This document shows, in pieces, positions 33,299 through 43,542 of a DNA stretch of 64,000 bases (its first letter is position 1; every line of letters begins with the position of its first letter). The notes under the pieces were generated by a model. The model was not told the origin of the DNA. It searched no databases and worked only from the letters and a program-made list of their open reading frames with translations. The DNA is from Candidatus Bathyarchaeota archaeon (lineage in GTDB: Archaea > Thermoproteota > Bathyarchaeia > Bathyarchaeales > Bathycorpusculaceae), in contig JAOZHV010000026.1 of NCBI GenBank assembly GCA_026014725.1, positions 248,001 to 312,000 of the forward strand, given 5' to 3'. Position numbers and translations under genes: made by a program.

Positions 33299-34387
33299 TT
33301 AAGACGCTGTATCTCTGTATTGAGGAAAACGTAAGAGCGCAGCAATTCCGCCCAGTGAGAGAAGTTTTGAACCTGCTTCATGTTCAGTGCTTACAACAGT
33401 TATAGCGGCATTACGTTTTTCTACTTGACGCATTAGCTCCTCAAGTTTGAGGCGTTGTGTTTCATCTGCCTCGCGGAGCGTTGTGTCTGCAACAATGAGC
33501 TTTTCCACTGCGCCCAGCATGATGGCGTTTTCTACTGCATCCAACCCATAAGTAACAGTGCCTTCGCCCTTGCCTAGCCGTTTCATGACTTCTTCCATTG
33601 TTTCTGTTTCTTCAACAATGCGCAGTTGATGCGCTGCCTTTAATAAAACGCCTGAACGTAAAGCTTCATCAATTCCTGCTGTGCCACCGTTGTTAACGCT
33701 TTTAACATCAACAACAGATTTTGACATCTCTTTTGACTCGTCACCAAGATAGCTTACAAAGTCGTTTTTTACGTAGCCAGCGCCAATTATAACGATAGGA
33801 TTGTGATTTTGAGCCCACAATTTGTTTAGGCTATTTAGTGCAAGCTTGAAATATGCTTTAGTAGCTTCGACACGTTTATCAGCTTCCTTTTTGCCTGGCA
33901 ACCGCATGCGCTGCTCAACTCTTGTTTCATAGCCGTACTGCTTAGTTTCAGCTATAGCAAACCCTTCATCGTCAATAGAGATTATCAGCAACGGTTTTTC
34001 GGTTTCGCTTGCTTTTACGAGGCGATCAAGCAGGTGTTTTGGCCACTCTTTCTTCACTATTGTCATGGGCTGATGCAACGAAATGTTTAGTGTATGATGA
34101 GCACCAGTGGGCATTATGTCTGGCGCATGACAAATCAGCCCGTGAACACGAAGTTTGCCAAGGAACTTGTCCCAGCTAACGGATTCCACTTTTACGCCCA
34201 TGAATGCTGAAACGCGTTCAGCGCTTTTGGGGCGTGACGCTTCCGTATCGTTTTTTACGGCTCGGGAACTGTAAGCGTAAACCTCATCGCCCTTGTATAC
34301 AACATTGTATAGGTGCCAGAGGTCATCAGGCGAATCAGGCACAACCTTAAGGAAGCCTTGCCTCAGATTTTTTTCTATTATTTTCAA
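33299..34387 (-). CDS. pelA: mRNA surveillance protein Pelota (Dom34)
   Basis: Recognises stalled ribosomes with aEF1A/Hbs1-like GTPase and promotes their rescue with ABCE1. The protein has the usual three domains in 362 residues: an Sm-like N-terminal domain (MKIIEKNLRQGFLKVVPDSP, then VYAYSSRAVKND), a central domain with IISIDDEGFAIAE and PIVIIGAGYVKNDF, and a C-terminal eL30-like domain (TVTYGLDAVENAIMLGAVEK). The GGQ motif of release factors is absent, as expected for Pelota. It appears monocistronic. Confidence 0.95.
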   Translation of the reverse strand: MKIIEKNLRQGFLKVVPDSPDDLWHLYNVVYKGDEVYAYSSRAVKNDTEASRPKSAERVSAFMGVKVESVSWDKFLGKLRVHGLICHAPDIMPTGAHHTLNISLHQPMTIVKKEWPKHLLDRLVKASETEKPLLIISIDDEGFAIAETKQYGYETRVEQRMRLPGKKEADKRVEATKAYFKLALNSLNKLWAQNHNPIVIIGAGYVKNDFVSYLGDESKEMSKSVVDVKSVNNGGTAGIDEALRSGVLLKAAHQLRIVEETETMEEVMKRLGKGEGTVTYGLDAVENAIMLGAVEKLIVADTTLREADETQRLKLEELMRQVEKRNAAITVVSTEHEAGSKLLSLGGIAALLRFPQYRDTAS

Positions 34388-34476
34388 TTTCTTGTGTCCC
34401 GCAGTAGTTGTTATTGCTAGATAGATAAAAATGTACTATGACAAATTATAATTACTCTTTTTCTTCGGTTGGTTGA

Positions 34477-35004
34477 TTATTTTGCTGGTGCTTTTTCTAC
34501 GTGTTTCTTCCAATACCAAAACAACCCAATTACGCATGCGATTCTTAAGTATATTGATAGTGCCATCATCCACGAATATACATGGAGTTGTGTGAAACCT
34601 AAGTTTAAGGTGAATAAGCGGTTGTTTTGAGGTATAAGCCAAAGGCTATAGTAGCGATTTAGGTCATACGTTAAACCTGTTGTCAGATATTTTACAGAGC
34701 CGTAGAATACATCGTTCATAAGCGATGCTAAAAGTCCCAACCCAGTTGTGAGCGTCCAGTTTTTTAGGCTGAGCATAGAAAGGCTTGCAAACGGCAAGAA
34801 ATACATCAAAACCAGCCACAGGTGGTAGCCATAGTTTAACCCCGATGACGCGATATCGATGTAATTGATAAACACTAAGCCGTATATAACTGCGAAAGCA
34901 ATCAAGAAAGGCAGTTTGCCCACGAGAACGCCAGCAAATCCTAAGGAAACTCTTTGTTTAGCAGTTATAGACTGCTGGCTGGAAGCCTTTCTCTGTTGCA
35001 ACAT
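34477..35004 (-). CDS. Polytopic membrane protein, function unknown
   Basis: A protein of about 175 residues with four to five hydrophobic segments (VGKLPFLIAFAVIYGLVFI, YHLWLVLMYFLPFASLSML, LTTGLGLLASLMND and a last one near SIYLRIACVIGLFWYW). A polar loop with many tyrosines lies between the third and fourth. No family is recognised. The start is uncertain: the ATG at 35004 gives MLQQRKASSQQS, and an upstream start at 35025 adds seven residues. Confidence 0.6.
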   Translation of the reverse strand: MLQQRKASSQQSITAKQRVSLGFAGVLVGKLPFLIAFAVIYGLVFINYIDIASSGLNYGYHLWLVLMYFLPFASLSMLSLKNWTLTTGLGLLASLMNDVFYGSVKYLTTGLTYDLNRYYSLWLIPQNNRLFTLNLGFTQLHVYSWMMALSIYLRIACVIGLFWYWKKHVEKAPAK

Positions 35005-35151
35005 TACTCCTCGAAGCACACACACGACGCTTTGGTATGATTATAAACGTTGTTTCGAAAAGCTGTATATTTCAAAAAATTATGCTTTGGTTGCATTTAA
35101 AAGCAAGATGAACATATCACAAATAGTCTGCACAGTTCAAGTGATAAAGCT

Positions 35152-36288
35152 ATGCCTCAAAGATTAGTAGTCGTAAAGGTTGGAACAAGCGGCATAACCA
35201 CAAGTGATGGGAAACTAGACGAGCGTGAAATGATAAAGCTGACTAGCCAAATCGCCACAGCCACCAAACAAGGCGACAAAATTGTTCTTGTAACTTCAGG
35301 CGCAGTGGCAGCAGGCATAGCAGAGTTGGGAATTCCCCCTAAACCCAAAGACGTAGCTTTCCAGCAAGCAGCCGCAGCGACTGGACAGAGCGTTCTCATG
35401 GCAAAATACCGAGAACTCTTCAAAAAACATGACTTAAAAGTTGCCCAAATTCTACTTACAGCTGAGGACCTTTCAAACAGAGCATCCTACGTGCATACCT
35501 GTGACGTGTTGGGCTTGCTTCTAAAAATTGGTGTTGTTCCAATAATTAACGAGAATGACGTGACATCCGTTGATGAACTCATGCGAACTGAAGGTTACAA
35601 GGTTAATTTCAGCGATAACGACATCTTATCAGTTCTGGTTGCTGGAGCACTCTGCGCCGACTTAGTCATTATACTTTCTGATGTGGATGGGCTCTACACT
35701 GCTGACCCTTCTCAAGTTGGTGCAAAACTGATAAAAACAGTCGATGAAATTACTGCTGAACTCAAAACTTCGCTTAACGGCAAAAGCAAGCTTGGCAGAG
35801 GAGGCATTCAAAGCAAAATTAAAGCAGCGGAAATCGCAACTTCCTGCGGCATTCCCGTGGTTATAGCTAACAGTAGACGGGAAAATGTTGTTTTGGACAT
35901 TTTAGCTGGGAAAGACGTGGGGACTTACTTTAAGCCTCAGAGTCGTATGCCTGCAGTTAAGCGTTGGATAGCTTATGGTGCAGCAGTAAAAGGCACAATT
36001 CAGGTTAACGAAGGCGCGAAAAAAGCGATTTTAAAAGGCTCAAGCCTTTTGCCTGTAGGGGTCACAAAGGTTAAAGGCATTTTTGATGTTGGAGACGTCG
36101 TTAGCCTTGAAGACGAGAACAACATTGAGTTTGCTAGGGGTAACCCCAATTACAACAGTACCCAGTTGAATCTGATTAAAGGGTTAAAAGTCTCTGATGT
36201 TAAGAAAAAGTTAGGTTCCGATAAGCCTAAAGAAGTCATCGAACATAGAAACATACACTTAATTGGGGAAGAAAAAAATGATGCTTGA
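35152..36288 (+). CDS. proB: Glutamate 5-kinase with PUA domain
   Basis: Catalyses the first step of proline synthesis, ATP-dependent phosphorylation of glutamate. The amino-acid-kinase domain has VVVKVGTSGITTSDGKL, VTSGAVAAGIAELGI, PIINENDVTSVDEL, NDILSVLVAG and LSDVDGLYTADPSQ, with GRGGIQSKIKAAEIA later. A C-terminal PUA domain (about residues 275-355) is present, as in bacterial ProB. The stop overlaps proA. Archaea often lack this pathway, so the bacterial-style proBA pair may have been acquired by transfer (inference). Confidence 0.95.
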   Translation: MPQRLVVVKVGTSGITTSDGKLDEREMIKLTSQIATATKQGDKIVLVTSGAVAAGIAELGIPPKPKDVAFQQAAAATGQSVLMAKYRELFKKHDLKVAQILLTAEDLSNRASYVHTCDVLGLLLKIGVVPIINENDVTSVDELMRTEGYKVNFSDNDILSVLVAGALCADLVIILSDVDGLYTADPSQVGAKLIKTVDEITAELKTSLNGKSKLGRGGIQSKIKAAEIATSCGIPVVIANSRRENVVLDILAGKDVGTYFKPQSRMPAVKRWIAYGAAVKGTIQVNEGAKKAILKGSSLLPVGVTKVKGIFDVGDVVSLEDENNIEFARGNPNYNSTQLNLIKGLKVSDVKKKLGSDKPKEVIEHRNIHLIGEEKNDA

Positions 36289-37519
36289 AATATGCAAAAA
36301 AGCAAAAGTTGCTTCGTTTGAAATGGCAAAGCTCACAACAGAAGCAAAAAACGTTGCGCTCTGCAGAATGGCAAATGCTCTAGAAGCCAATGTAGAGAAA
36401 ATTTTAGCCGCAAACAAGCTGGACGTGGAAGCCGCAAAAGCCAGAGGTCTTAAGGCATCGTTACTTGACCGTTTGTCACTGGATCAAAAGAAAATTCAAA
36501 ATATGGCGAAAGAGCTCAGGGAAGTTTCTGCTTTGCCTGATCCTATTGGCTCAATTTTGAGTACTTGGACAAGAGAGAACGGTTTGATAATCAGTCAAGT
36601 GCGTGTGCCCATGGGTGTAGTTGGCGTAATTTACGAATCGCGTCCTAATGTTACTTCTGATTCTGCGGGAATCTGCATCAAATCAGGGAACGCTGTGATT
36701 TTGCGCGGTGGTTCTGACGCGTTGAATTCTAACGTTGCCATCGGGGAGGTTTTACGGGATGCACTATCGGGGACAAACGTGCCTGTTGATGCCATACAGA
36801 TTGTTAATTCTCCTGACCGCAAAGTTGCAGAGGAGATGATGGGCATGCGGCGATACATCGATGTTCTTGTTCCTCGCGGAGGAGCTGACTTAATAAAAAC
36901 AGTCGTTGAGAAATCGCGCATCCCAGTCATCGAGACAGGAACTGGTAACTGCCATATTTACGTTGAGGAAGATGCTGATTTAGAGAAGGCAACTCCGATT
37001 GTTATTAACGCTAAAGTTCAGCGTCCTGGAGTCTGCAATGCCGCAGAAAAGCTGATTGTGCACCGTAAAATTGCTGGTAAGTACTTGCCTGTTATTATTG
37101 CTGAGTTGCGCAAGAACGGCGTGGAAGTTCGAGGCGATGAGGAAACACGCAAAATCGTGTCTGACGTGAAAGCGGCAACTGAAGAGGATTGGTACACTGA
37201 ATACTTGGACCTAATAATAGGCGTTAAAGTCGTCAATAGCTTGGACGAAGCAATAGCGCATATCAACAAGTATGGTACGCATCATTCAGACAGCATTGTC
37301 ACAAGCGACTTTGATAAAGCCATGAAGTTCCTAAAAGAGGTTGATTCAGCTGCAGTTTACTGGAATGCATCCACGCGGTTTACGGATGGGAACCAGTTTG
37401 GTTTAGGCGCAGAAATCGGCATCAGCACGCAGAAGCTTCATGCAAGAGGACCCATGAGTGTTCAGCACTTGACAACGACGAAGTATGTTGTTTTGGGCAG
37501 TGGACAAATTAGGAAATAG
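36278..37519 (+). CDS. proA: Gamma-glutamyl phosphate reductase
   Basis: Reduces glutamyl 5-phosphate to glutamate semialdehyde with NADPH. It is an aldehyde-dehydrogenase-fold protein of 413 residues. Seen motifs are VPMGVVGVIYESRPNVTSD, SGNAVILRGGSDALNSN, the catalytic-cysteine region VQRPGVCNAAEKL, and VYWNASTRFTDG with FGLGAEIGISTQKLHARGPM at the end. I chose the ATG at 36278, preceded by GGGGAAG; a TTG at 36263 is possible. It overlaps proB by eleven bases. proC is not in the window. A T-rich stretch (37526-37533) may end the transcript. Confidence 0.95.
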   Translation: MMLEICKKAKVASFEMAKLTTEAKNVALCRMANALEANVEKILAANKLDVEAAKARGLKASLLDRLSLDQKKIQNMAKELREVSALPDPIGSILSTWTRENGLIISQVRVPMGVVGVIYESRPNVTSDSAGICIKSGNAVILRGGSDALNSNVAIGEVLRDALSGTNVPVDAIQIVNSPDRKVAEEMMGMRRYIDVLVPRGGADLIKTVVEKSRIPVIETGTGNCHIYVEEDADLEKATPIVINAKVQRPGVCNAAEKLIVHRKIAGKYLPVIIAELRKNGVEVRGDEETRKIVSDVKAATEEDWYTEYLDLIIGVKVVNSLDEAIAHINKYGTHHSDSIVTSDFDKAMKFLKEVDSAAVYWNASTRFTDGNQFGLGAEIGISTQKLHARGPMSVQHLTTTKYVVLGSGQIRK

Positions 37520-37674
37520 TTGCAATTTTTTTCTATACCCCCATATTTATACTCTTAAAATTTGTTTATCGTGAAACTGCGAATTTTGAGCAGCCATTGA
37601 TTGCTTGCTAACTTTTAGTGCACGTGTTAGGGGTTAGCTTGGTGTTCCAGTCACTTGCAAGCGCGTACTTGTTG

Positions 37675-39180
37675 TTAGAGTGTTAGTGTAATGAAGGGCA
37701 ACTGGTCTACTACCGGATCTACTAGATGGAAGACGATGTCTGGGTACAAGCCTAACACTATGATTGCGGCAACCAGCATGAAGATTGGCACAAGCAACCG
37801 TTTGGGCTCTTTAATTTTTGTTTCATCTTTTGGTTTTTTTGCATACATGTAATTGACGAGTCTAAATATGTACGCAGTTTGCAATACACTTGTTAAAACA
37901 CCTATGACTGCCAGCCAACTCAGGTTAGCCTCGATGGCTGCTGTGAATACTAAGTACTTAGCCAAGAACCCTCCAAAGGGCGGAACGCCAGCAAACGACA
38001 TCCCAGCCATCACTAAAGCTAAGCAGACCATTGGCATTTTCCAGCCTAACCCTGAGAAGTCTTCAAGCGTGTGGAACCCATGCCTGTTAATGATGCCTAC
38101 TACCATGAACGCAAGCGCTGTAGTTATGCCTCCAATAAGGAAGAAGTACATATTACCAATGATGCCCAGCGAAGTGAAACTTGTGATTGCCACCAAGTTG
38201 TAGCCGACATCAGCGACACATATGTTAGCAATTAACCGTTTCACGTTGTCCTGAATTAGAGCAAACAGGTTGCCAACAATCATGGTCAGTGCAGCCATTA
38301 TGGCTAGCATGAAAGTCCAGTTCAACGCTCCAGTAGGCGTTATAATAAACACGAGCACTCGAATCAAGATGTAGTAGCTACCTTGGTCAACAAGTGCTGA
38401 GAGAAAGGCGGCGGATGTTGATGGCGCAGCAGTGTAAGCGTCAGGAAGCCAGAAGTGGAAGGGTACGATTGCTGACTCTATTGCGTAGCCAGTGGCAATG
38501 AATATGAAAGCAATGACTAGGAGGGTTTTATCACTTAAAGTCATCAGTGCTTGCTGTACAGCCACAAAGTTAAGACTGCCCGTTATGCCATAAACAAGTG
38601 AAAGCCCGAAAACCACGAAGGCAGAAGCGATTATTATCATAACTAAATATTTTAAGGTGGAGTTCAATGTTAGCGCGCTCTTTTTGTAGAGCATCATAAA
38701 TCCTGCGCCTGCAGCGGCAGCTTCCCAGAAAATGAAGAGCGTTAGCAAATCGCCTGAGAGGACAGCGCCCATTAAAGAGGCAGTGAGCAGAAGCATAATC
38801 GCGAAATACCGCTCAGATGGTCGAGCACTTGAATTAACAAACAATACGGTGTAGAGCGTGATGACGGCGCTTAGTGCAATTATGATTACTGTCATGTAAA
38901 TAGAAATTGCGTCAATCATAAGCGCACTCGAGAAAACTGAAAGCGCACTATTAGTCAACGATAAATTTACAACAGGAGGCGGAGAAGTACTATAGTACGT
39001 TATCACCAAGTTGGTTACAGCTAAACCAGCAGCGGTAAAAACCGCAATGAACCAGCCCAATGTCAAGGCAGTTTGATGCTTAGCTTTTCTAATTACTTTA
39101 AAGGCTGGAATAGTCAGTATTGCTGAAATAACTAAAGCAATAATCGGTAATACTGCATCGATAATTTGAACCTCAACCAT
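37675..39180 (-). CDS. NuoN-like antiporter-type subunit of a membrane hydrogenase/complex I
   Basis: The last gene of the eleven-gene cluster, a 501-residue protein with about fourteen membrane helices and a proton-translocation domain. Typical elements are LFIFWEAAAAGAGFMMLYKK (with the conserved helix-5 glutamate), a lysine-bearing NSTLKYLVMI, VPFHFWLPDAYTAAPSTSAA and a broken helix further on. It is one of three antiporter-like subunits (with 39199 and 40746) that should pump ions across the membrane using redox energy from the peripheral arm. Eighteen bases separate it from the M-like gene. Confidence 0.88.
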   Translation of the reverse strand: MVEVQIIDAVLPIIALVISAILTIPAFKVIRKAKHQTALTLGWFIAVFTAAGLAVTNLVITYYSTSPPPVVNLSLTNSALSVFSSALMIDAISIYMTVIIIALSAVITLYTVLFVNSSARPSERYFAIMLLLTASLMGAVLSGDLLTLFIFWEAAAAGAGFMMLYKKSALTLNSTLKYLVMIIIASAFVVFGLSLVYGITGSLNFVAVQQALMTLSDKTLLVIAFIFIATGYAIESAIVPFHFWLPDAYTAAPSTSAAFLSALVDQGSYYILIRVLVFIITPTGALNWTFMLAIMAALTMIVGNLFALIQDNVKRLIANICVADVGYNLVAITSFTSLGIIGNMYFFLIGGITTALAFMVVGIINRHGFHTLEDFSGLGWKMPMVCLALVMAGMSFAGVPPFGGFLAKYLVFTAAIEANLSWLAVIGVLTSVLQTAYIFRLVNYMYAKKPKDETKIKEPKRLLVPIFMLVAAIIVLGLYPDIVFHLVDPVVDQLPFITLTL

Positions 39181-39198
39181 TAGCCTTTCACCGTTTAT

Positions 39199-40740
39199 CT
39201 AACCGAATACTCCAAATTGCACCGTCTGAATCAATTGAATGAAGAATGTCGGGTACACCCCAACCAGAATCACTAAGATTACAAGTACACCTAAGGCGAA
39301 TTTCATGTAGTTTGGAACATCCACAAGTTTATGCTCCTTTTCTCCGCCGTTCTGGTCCTTATATTGACCTAAGAAAACTTTTGAACTGAACCGCAACGTG
39401 TAAGCCAACGAGAACACCGTTGCTATAAGCATAAAGGCGGTTGGGAACAGGTAAAAACTATCAACGCTAATTATCTCAAATGCACCAACGAATATCAGGA
39501 ACTCACTGATGAAGCACGCAAAGGGAGGCGCTCCAGCAATACTCAAAGCAGCAGTTATACCCGAGACAGCTGTAAACGGCATTTTACCCGCTAATCCACC
39601 CATCTCGCGAATGTCTCGTTTTTCAGTCTGGTGCATAACCGCTCCTGCCGAAAGGAAGAACAACCCTTTGCTAACCGCATGACTGATAATGTGAAGCACT
39701 GTTCCCGTTATCGCTGTTGCTGATGCTAAAATTACCGCTGACCCCGCCAATATAGATGTTGGAAACAGCGAGAGCCCAAACATTATGTAACCCATATGGG
39801 CAATGCTTGAGTAAGCAATTAACCGTTTGATATCAGTTTCCACCAGTGCTATCAAGGAGCCGAAGAACGCAGAGATTATGCCAAAGACTGCTAAACCATG
39901 CAGGAAGTTAACGCCAAACGCTTCACCTACTGAAGGGAAAACCACGCCTAAAGATAAACGCAAAATTGCATAAGCTCCAGCGCTAATGATAACTCCACTA
40001 AGGAGCGCAGACATGGTGGCGGGTGCTTCCGAGTGCGCGTCAGGTAGCCACATGTGAACAGGAACAATTGCCATTTTTACTGCGAACCCAGCGGTTAATG
40101 CTATGAGAATCCAACGTACAATATCTGTGCTGGCATTCATCAATGCTGCTTGAACTTGGAACATGTCAGTGTAGCCTGTAACCATGTACATTGCGCCTAT
40201 GCCTAACAGTACGAACACGGCTCCAGCATGTGTGAATATGAACAGCTTGAAGGCCGCCTTGTACGAGTCTCTATAGCCCCAACTGCCCACGATGAAGTAA
40301 GCTGGAACAAGCATTAGCTCCCAACAGAAATAAAACAGCAAAAGGTCAGATGTAATGAAGACTCCGACAAGACCAACAGACAGCAAGCATAACAGAGCAT
40401 AATAAGCAGGCAGATTCTTTTTTCCAGCCATATAATTTATTGAGAAAATCGAAGCTGCGAATATTAACGCAAGGCTTATGATAGCTATAGAAGCACTGAT
40501 TCCGTCAACAAATAACGTAAATGAAGCGTTAATAATGGGAATCCATGCGTAGGTTTCGATGTAATGATGCGTTGGGTCGTTGAGAACCGTGGGAACAGTG
40601 GATAAAATTAGGGCTAAATTAACCAGCGCTATTGCTGCAACAAAAAGCGCCGCGGCTTTAGGGGATTTTTTTCCAGCTAAGTAAACGAATGGTACACTCA
40701 GCGTGGGGATAGCGAATATTGCAAGTAGAGCGAATGGCAT
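39199..40740 (-). CDS. NuoM-like antiporter-type subunit
   Basis: A 513-residue protein with about fourteen membrane helices. The NuoM signature includes LFYFCWELMLVPAYFIVGSWG (conserved glutamate), KAAFKLFIFTHAGAVFVLLG, KMAIVPVHMWLPDAHSEAPA and YSSIAHMGYIMFGLSLFP. It pumps protons or sodium with its N- and L-like neighbours. Its gene lies six bases downstream of the L-like gene. An AGGAG precedes the ATG. Confidence 0.92.
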   Translation of the reverse strand: MPFALLAIFAIPTLSVPFVYLAGKKSPKAAALFVAAIALVNLALILSTVPTVLNDPTHHYIETYAWIPIINASFTLFVDGISASIAIISLALIFAASIFSINYMAGKKNLPAYYALLCLLSVGLVGVFITSDLLLFYFCWELMLVPAYFIVGSWGYRDSYKAAFKLFIFTHAGAVFVLLGIGAMYMVTGYTDMFQVQAALMNASTDIVRWILIALTAGFAVKMAIVPVHMWLPDAHSEAPATMSALLSGVIISAGAYAILRLSLGVVFPSVGEAFGVNFLHGLAVFGIISAFFGSLIALVETDIKRLIAYSSIAHMGYIMFGLSLFPTSILAGSAVILASATAITGTVLHIISHAVSKGLFFLSAGAVMHQTEKRDIREMGGLAGKMPFTAVSGITAALSIAGAPPFACFISEFLIFVGAFEIISVDSFYLFPTAFMLIATVFSLAYTLRFSSKVFLGQYKDQNGGEKEHKLVDVPNYMKFALGVLVILVILVGVYPTFFIQLIQTVQFGVFG

Positions 40741-40745
40741 TTTTT

Positions 40746-42767
40746 TTACACTCCTAAGGTTAATATTATCAATATCACGATTAAGATGAAACCTATCACT
40801 GCCGCAGCAATGTAGTGCTGAAGCGATGTAGAGGGGGTTTTCTTTATTTGTTTGGCGCCGCTGAGCGTTTTATTTCCCAGTGCGCTTAAGAATTTATCCA
40901 GTAAAACGTCGAATTTCTGGATTCCTGTTGCACCTTTCAGGGACCTGTTTGCTACGACATTTAAGAATTGATCAACCAGCACATCAAAGTAAGTGTGGAC
41001 TCCGCCTGCAAAGCGCATTACGCCACTGGCTAAGTTTTGTGGGAAGAGGTTGATAGTATCTTCAAAGCGCCCGAGAGCACTTGAGAATTTGGATATACCC
41101 CTTGCTACTGCACCGTAGAAGTCGTCGAAGAAGTAGCCATGGCTTAGAAGTGACGATATTGGATTTTTGCTGCTGCCTATGCCCCTCATAGTTTGATTAT
41201 TCTTAAAGTAAGTTAAATATATAATTAAGCCAGTTGGCACTAAAAGTGCAAAGAAAATCAGCGTCTCCAAATTCAAAAAAGCACCTACAAGAGTAGTTTC
41301 CAGCTCAAAATGCATAAAGCTGGCAACTAGCGGCTCAGCTAAACCCCAAATCACACATAAGACACCTAGAATCATGGCTGGGTACAGCATAATTTTTGGC
41401 GCTTCATGAGGATGTTGCTTGGTTAGATACTCAGATTCTTTTCCCATAAACACTAAACTAAGGAACCTGAGACTGTAAGCAAACGTAATTGCTGTTGTTG
41501 CAAATATCAGAATAGTTTGTAGTAGGCTACCTGAAGTCATTACACTTTCAATGATTAAGCCTTTACTAAAGAAAGCCGCGAAAGGAGGCAAACCACTGGT
41601 TGTAATAACCATAAGCACAGATAAACCAAAAGTGATTGGCATAGCTTTCTTTAAGCCACCCATCAAACGCATGTCACGAGTACCCAGCGCGTGTATGATG
41701 CCTCCTGCAAGCAAGAATCCTAAACCTTCAAAGAAAGCGTGGCTTATCATGTGGAATAGACTTCCAAACCAGCCTGTCGCTTCGGCTGATGTTGCAGTGC
41801 CCAGCGCCGCCATCATGAAGCCAAGTTGGCTGATTGTGGAGTAAGCGAGAACTCCCTTTATGTCAGTAGTATGCAACGCTAATGTGGCACCTACAACCGC
41901 TGTTAAAACGCCTATCCAAGCTACCGTAGGCAACCAGTAAGGAAGCAAAACAGCTAACGGACCAATGATTAGGATGAATCGTGCAATAAGGTAGACACCT
42001 GCCTTAACCATTGTAGCCGCATGCAAGAGCGCGCTAACTGAAGTGGGTGCCTCCATAGCGCTGTAGAGCCAAGTATGCATAGGGAGCTGGGCTGATTTTG
42101 CTATTGCACCGCCAAGAGTTAAGAATGCAATAATTGTCAAAGTGGGAATCGGCACATTTCCTATGTTTGCAATTATTTCTCTAAAGCTAAACGTGCCTAA
42201 GCTTGCATAGAAAAGCGCTATTGCGCCCAATAGAGCGACATCGCCAATGCGAGTCATTATGAAAACTTTGACGCCTGCTCGGATAGATTCAGGCCGTTTG
42301 TACCAGAAAGAGATTAGAGAGAAAGAGCATAAGCCGACCATTTCCCAGAAAATAAACATCTGAAGCATGTTGTCTGAAATAACCAGACCAATCATGGAGC
42401 CAATGAAAAGTAACATTAAGAAGTAGTACCGTGTTAAGCCTTCCTCGCCCTTCATGTAGCCTAAGGAGTAGATAGTGATTATTAACCCAAAGAAAGCAAC
42501 CAGAGTTGTAAATAACACACTCAGAGGATCAATAAATACGCCTGCACTAATGCTTTCAAACCAAGTCACTGACGTGCCTGTGGCGACACCGCCGCCGGAA
42601 AACACGCCAGGCACCAGTGACAAGGCCAAGCCTACAGTTATAGTTGAAACTGCAACTACAAAGTAGTCTCTCGCTTTATCGCTAATCTTTGCAATTAAAG
42701 GTACAAATAGGCAAGAAACGAGCGGTAGAACCCAAACAAGCCATGAAGCGATATCGTCAAGCAGCAT
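40746..42767 (-). CDS. NuoL-like antiporter-type subunit with C-terminal lateral helix
   Basis: A 673-residue protein, the longest of the three antiporter-like subunits. The core has IFWEMVGLCSFSLISFWYKR, TRIGDVALLGAIALFY, QLPMHTWLYSAMEAPTSVSA and YSTISQLGFMMAALG. After the fourteen-helix core, about 200 residues include an amphipathic stretch and a final anchor helix (IAAAVIGFILIVILIILTLG). That fits the lateral helix that ties L to M and N in complex I. The start codon overlaps the stop of the K-like gene (TAATG). Confidence 0.92.
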   Translation of the reverse strand: MLLDDIASWLVWVLPLVSCLFVPLIAKISDKARDYFVVAVSTITVGLALSLVPGVFSGGGVATGTSVTWFESISAGVFIDPLSVLFTTLVAFFGLIITIYSLGYMKGEEGLTRYYFLMLLFIGSMIGLVISDNMLQMFIFWEMVGLCSFSLISFWYKRPESIRAGVKVFIMTRIGDVALLGAIALFYASLGTFSFREIIANIGNVPIPTLTIIAFLTLGGAIAKSAQLPMHTWLYSAMEAPTSVSALLHAATMVKAGVYLIARFILIIGPLAVLLPYWLPTVAWIGVLTAVVGATLALHTTDIKGVLAYSTISQLGFMMAALGTATSAEATGWFGSLFHMISHAFFEGLGFLLAGGIIHALGTRDMRLMGGLKKAMPITFGLSVLMVITTSGLPPFAAFFSKGLIIESVMTSGSLLQTILIFATTAITFAYSLRFLSLVFMGKESEYLTKQHPHEAPKIMLYPAMILGVLCVIWGLAEPLVASFMHFELETTLVGAFLNLETLIFFALLVPTGLIIYLTYFKNNQTMRGIGSSKNPISSLLSHGYFFDDFYGAVARGISKFSSALGRFEDTINLFPQNLASGVMRFAGGVHTYFDVLVDQFLNVVANRSLKGATGIQKFDVLLDKFLSALGNKTLSGAKQIKKTPSTSLQHYIAAAVIGFILIVILIILTLGV

Positions 42768-43081
42768 TAAATTTCAACCTCGCTTTCACTTTCATCTTGC
42801 TTGCTCAGTATTTCACTGATATCGCTTGTTCCGAACCTTTTAGATACGATAACAAGCAATCCTAAAATGACTGCACTTATGGCAGTGTCAGTTGAAAACG
42901 CTAAAATCAAAAACGCTTCACCCAGTTCCTTGCCCATAGCGGAAGCAAGTGTAATAAAATTCAACGTGGCACCTGTGGCTATTAGCTCCACTGATATGAA
43001 TACTTTCAGCAGGTGCCGCTTCGTAAGCAAACCGTAAATTCCAATGAATAGCATGATAAGTGAAACAATGACGAAATCCAT
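42767..43081 (-). CDS. NuoK-like membrane subunit
   Basis: A 104-residue, three-helix subunit. The conserved glutamate lies in LKVFISVELIATGATLNFIT (helix 2) and a second acidic residue in FSTDTAISAVILGLLVIV. NuoK-type subunits form part of the central proton path and are shared with MrpC-type antiporters. The short acidic tail (SKQDESESEVEI) is unusual but harmless. The gene overlaps its neighbours on both sides. Confidence 0.9.
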   Translation of the reverse strand: MDFVIVSLIMLFIGIYGLLTKRHLLKVFISVELIATGATLNFITLASAMGKELGEAFLILAFSTDTAISAVILGLLVIVSKRFGTSDISEILSKQDESESEVEI

Positions 43082-43542
43082 TATTTCTTCCCCTTCTTTT
43101 CATACAGGACAATGGCTATGCCTGATGCCACAATCAAAATGACTAAACCTTGCAGAGCAACATCAAAAGCTCTCAGATTCCACAGTGCTTCACCAAAAGA
43201 AACACCAGCAGTTGTTGCCGTGCTGGGACTGGAAACTGAAAAGAAAATGGCGGGCAAAGATAAAACAATACTTGCACCTATTAATGCTGCGAAACTTTTA
43301 GGCGAGGTTTTCTTTGTAGGCTTATCACTCAACATTTCACCTGACAAGAACAAGATGGCTAATGTTCCCACGCCTACAGCAAACTGGAAAATGGCGACAT
43401 AAATAGCCCCGTTTAAGAGGTAAACAAAAGCTACGCAGAAGAATGTTCCAGCTAGAGCGGCAACGGAGTAAACGGCCTCATCGAGAAACAGGGCAAGACA
43501 AGCGGAAACAATCATGCCTACTGCAAGTATCTCCAATATCAT
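43081..43542 (-). CDS. NuoJ-like membrane subunit
   Basis: A 153-residue protein with five hydrophobic segments. Conserved elements are DEAVYSVAALAGTFFCVAFVY and YVAIFQFAVGVGTLAILFLS, matching the NuoJ helix-3 region that carries the pi-bulge in complex I. It lies between the I- and K-like genes with overlaps, as in nuo and fpo operons. Confidence 0.85.
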   Translation of the reverse strand: MILEILAVGMIVSACLALFLDEAVYSVAALAGTFFCVAFVYLLNGAIYVAIFQFAVGVGTLAILFLSGEMLSDKPTKKTSPKSFAALIGASIVLSLPAIFFSVSSPSTATTAGVSFGEALWNLRAFDVALQGLVILIVASGIAIVLYEKKGKK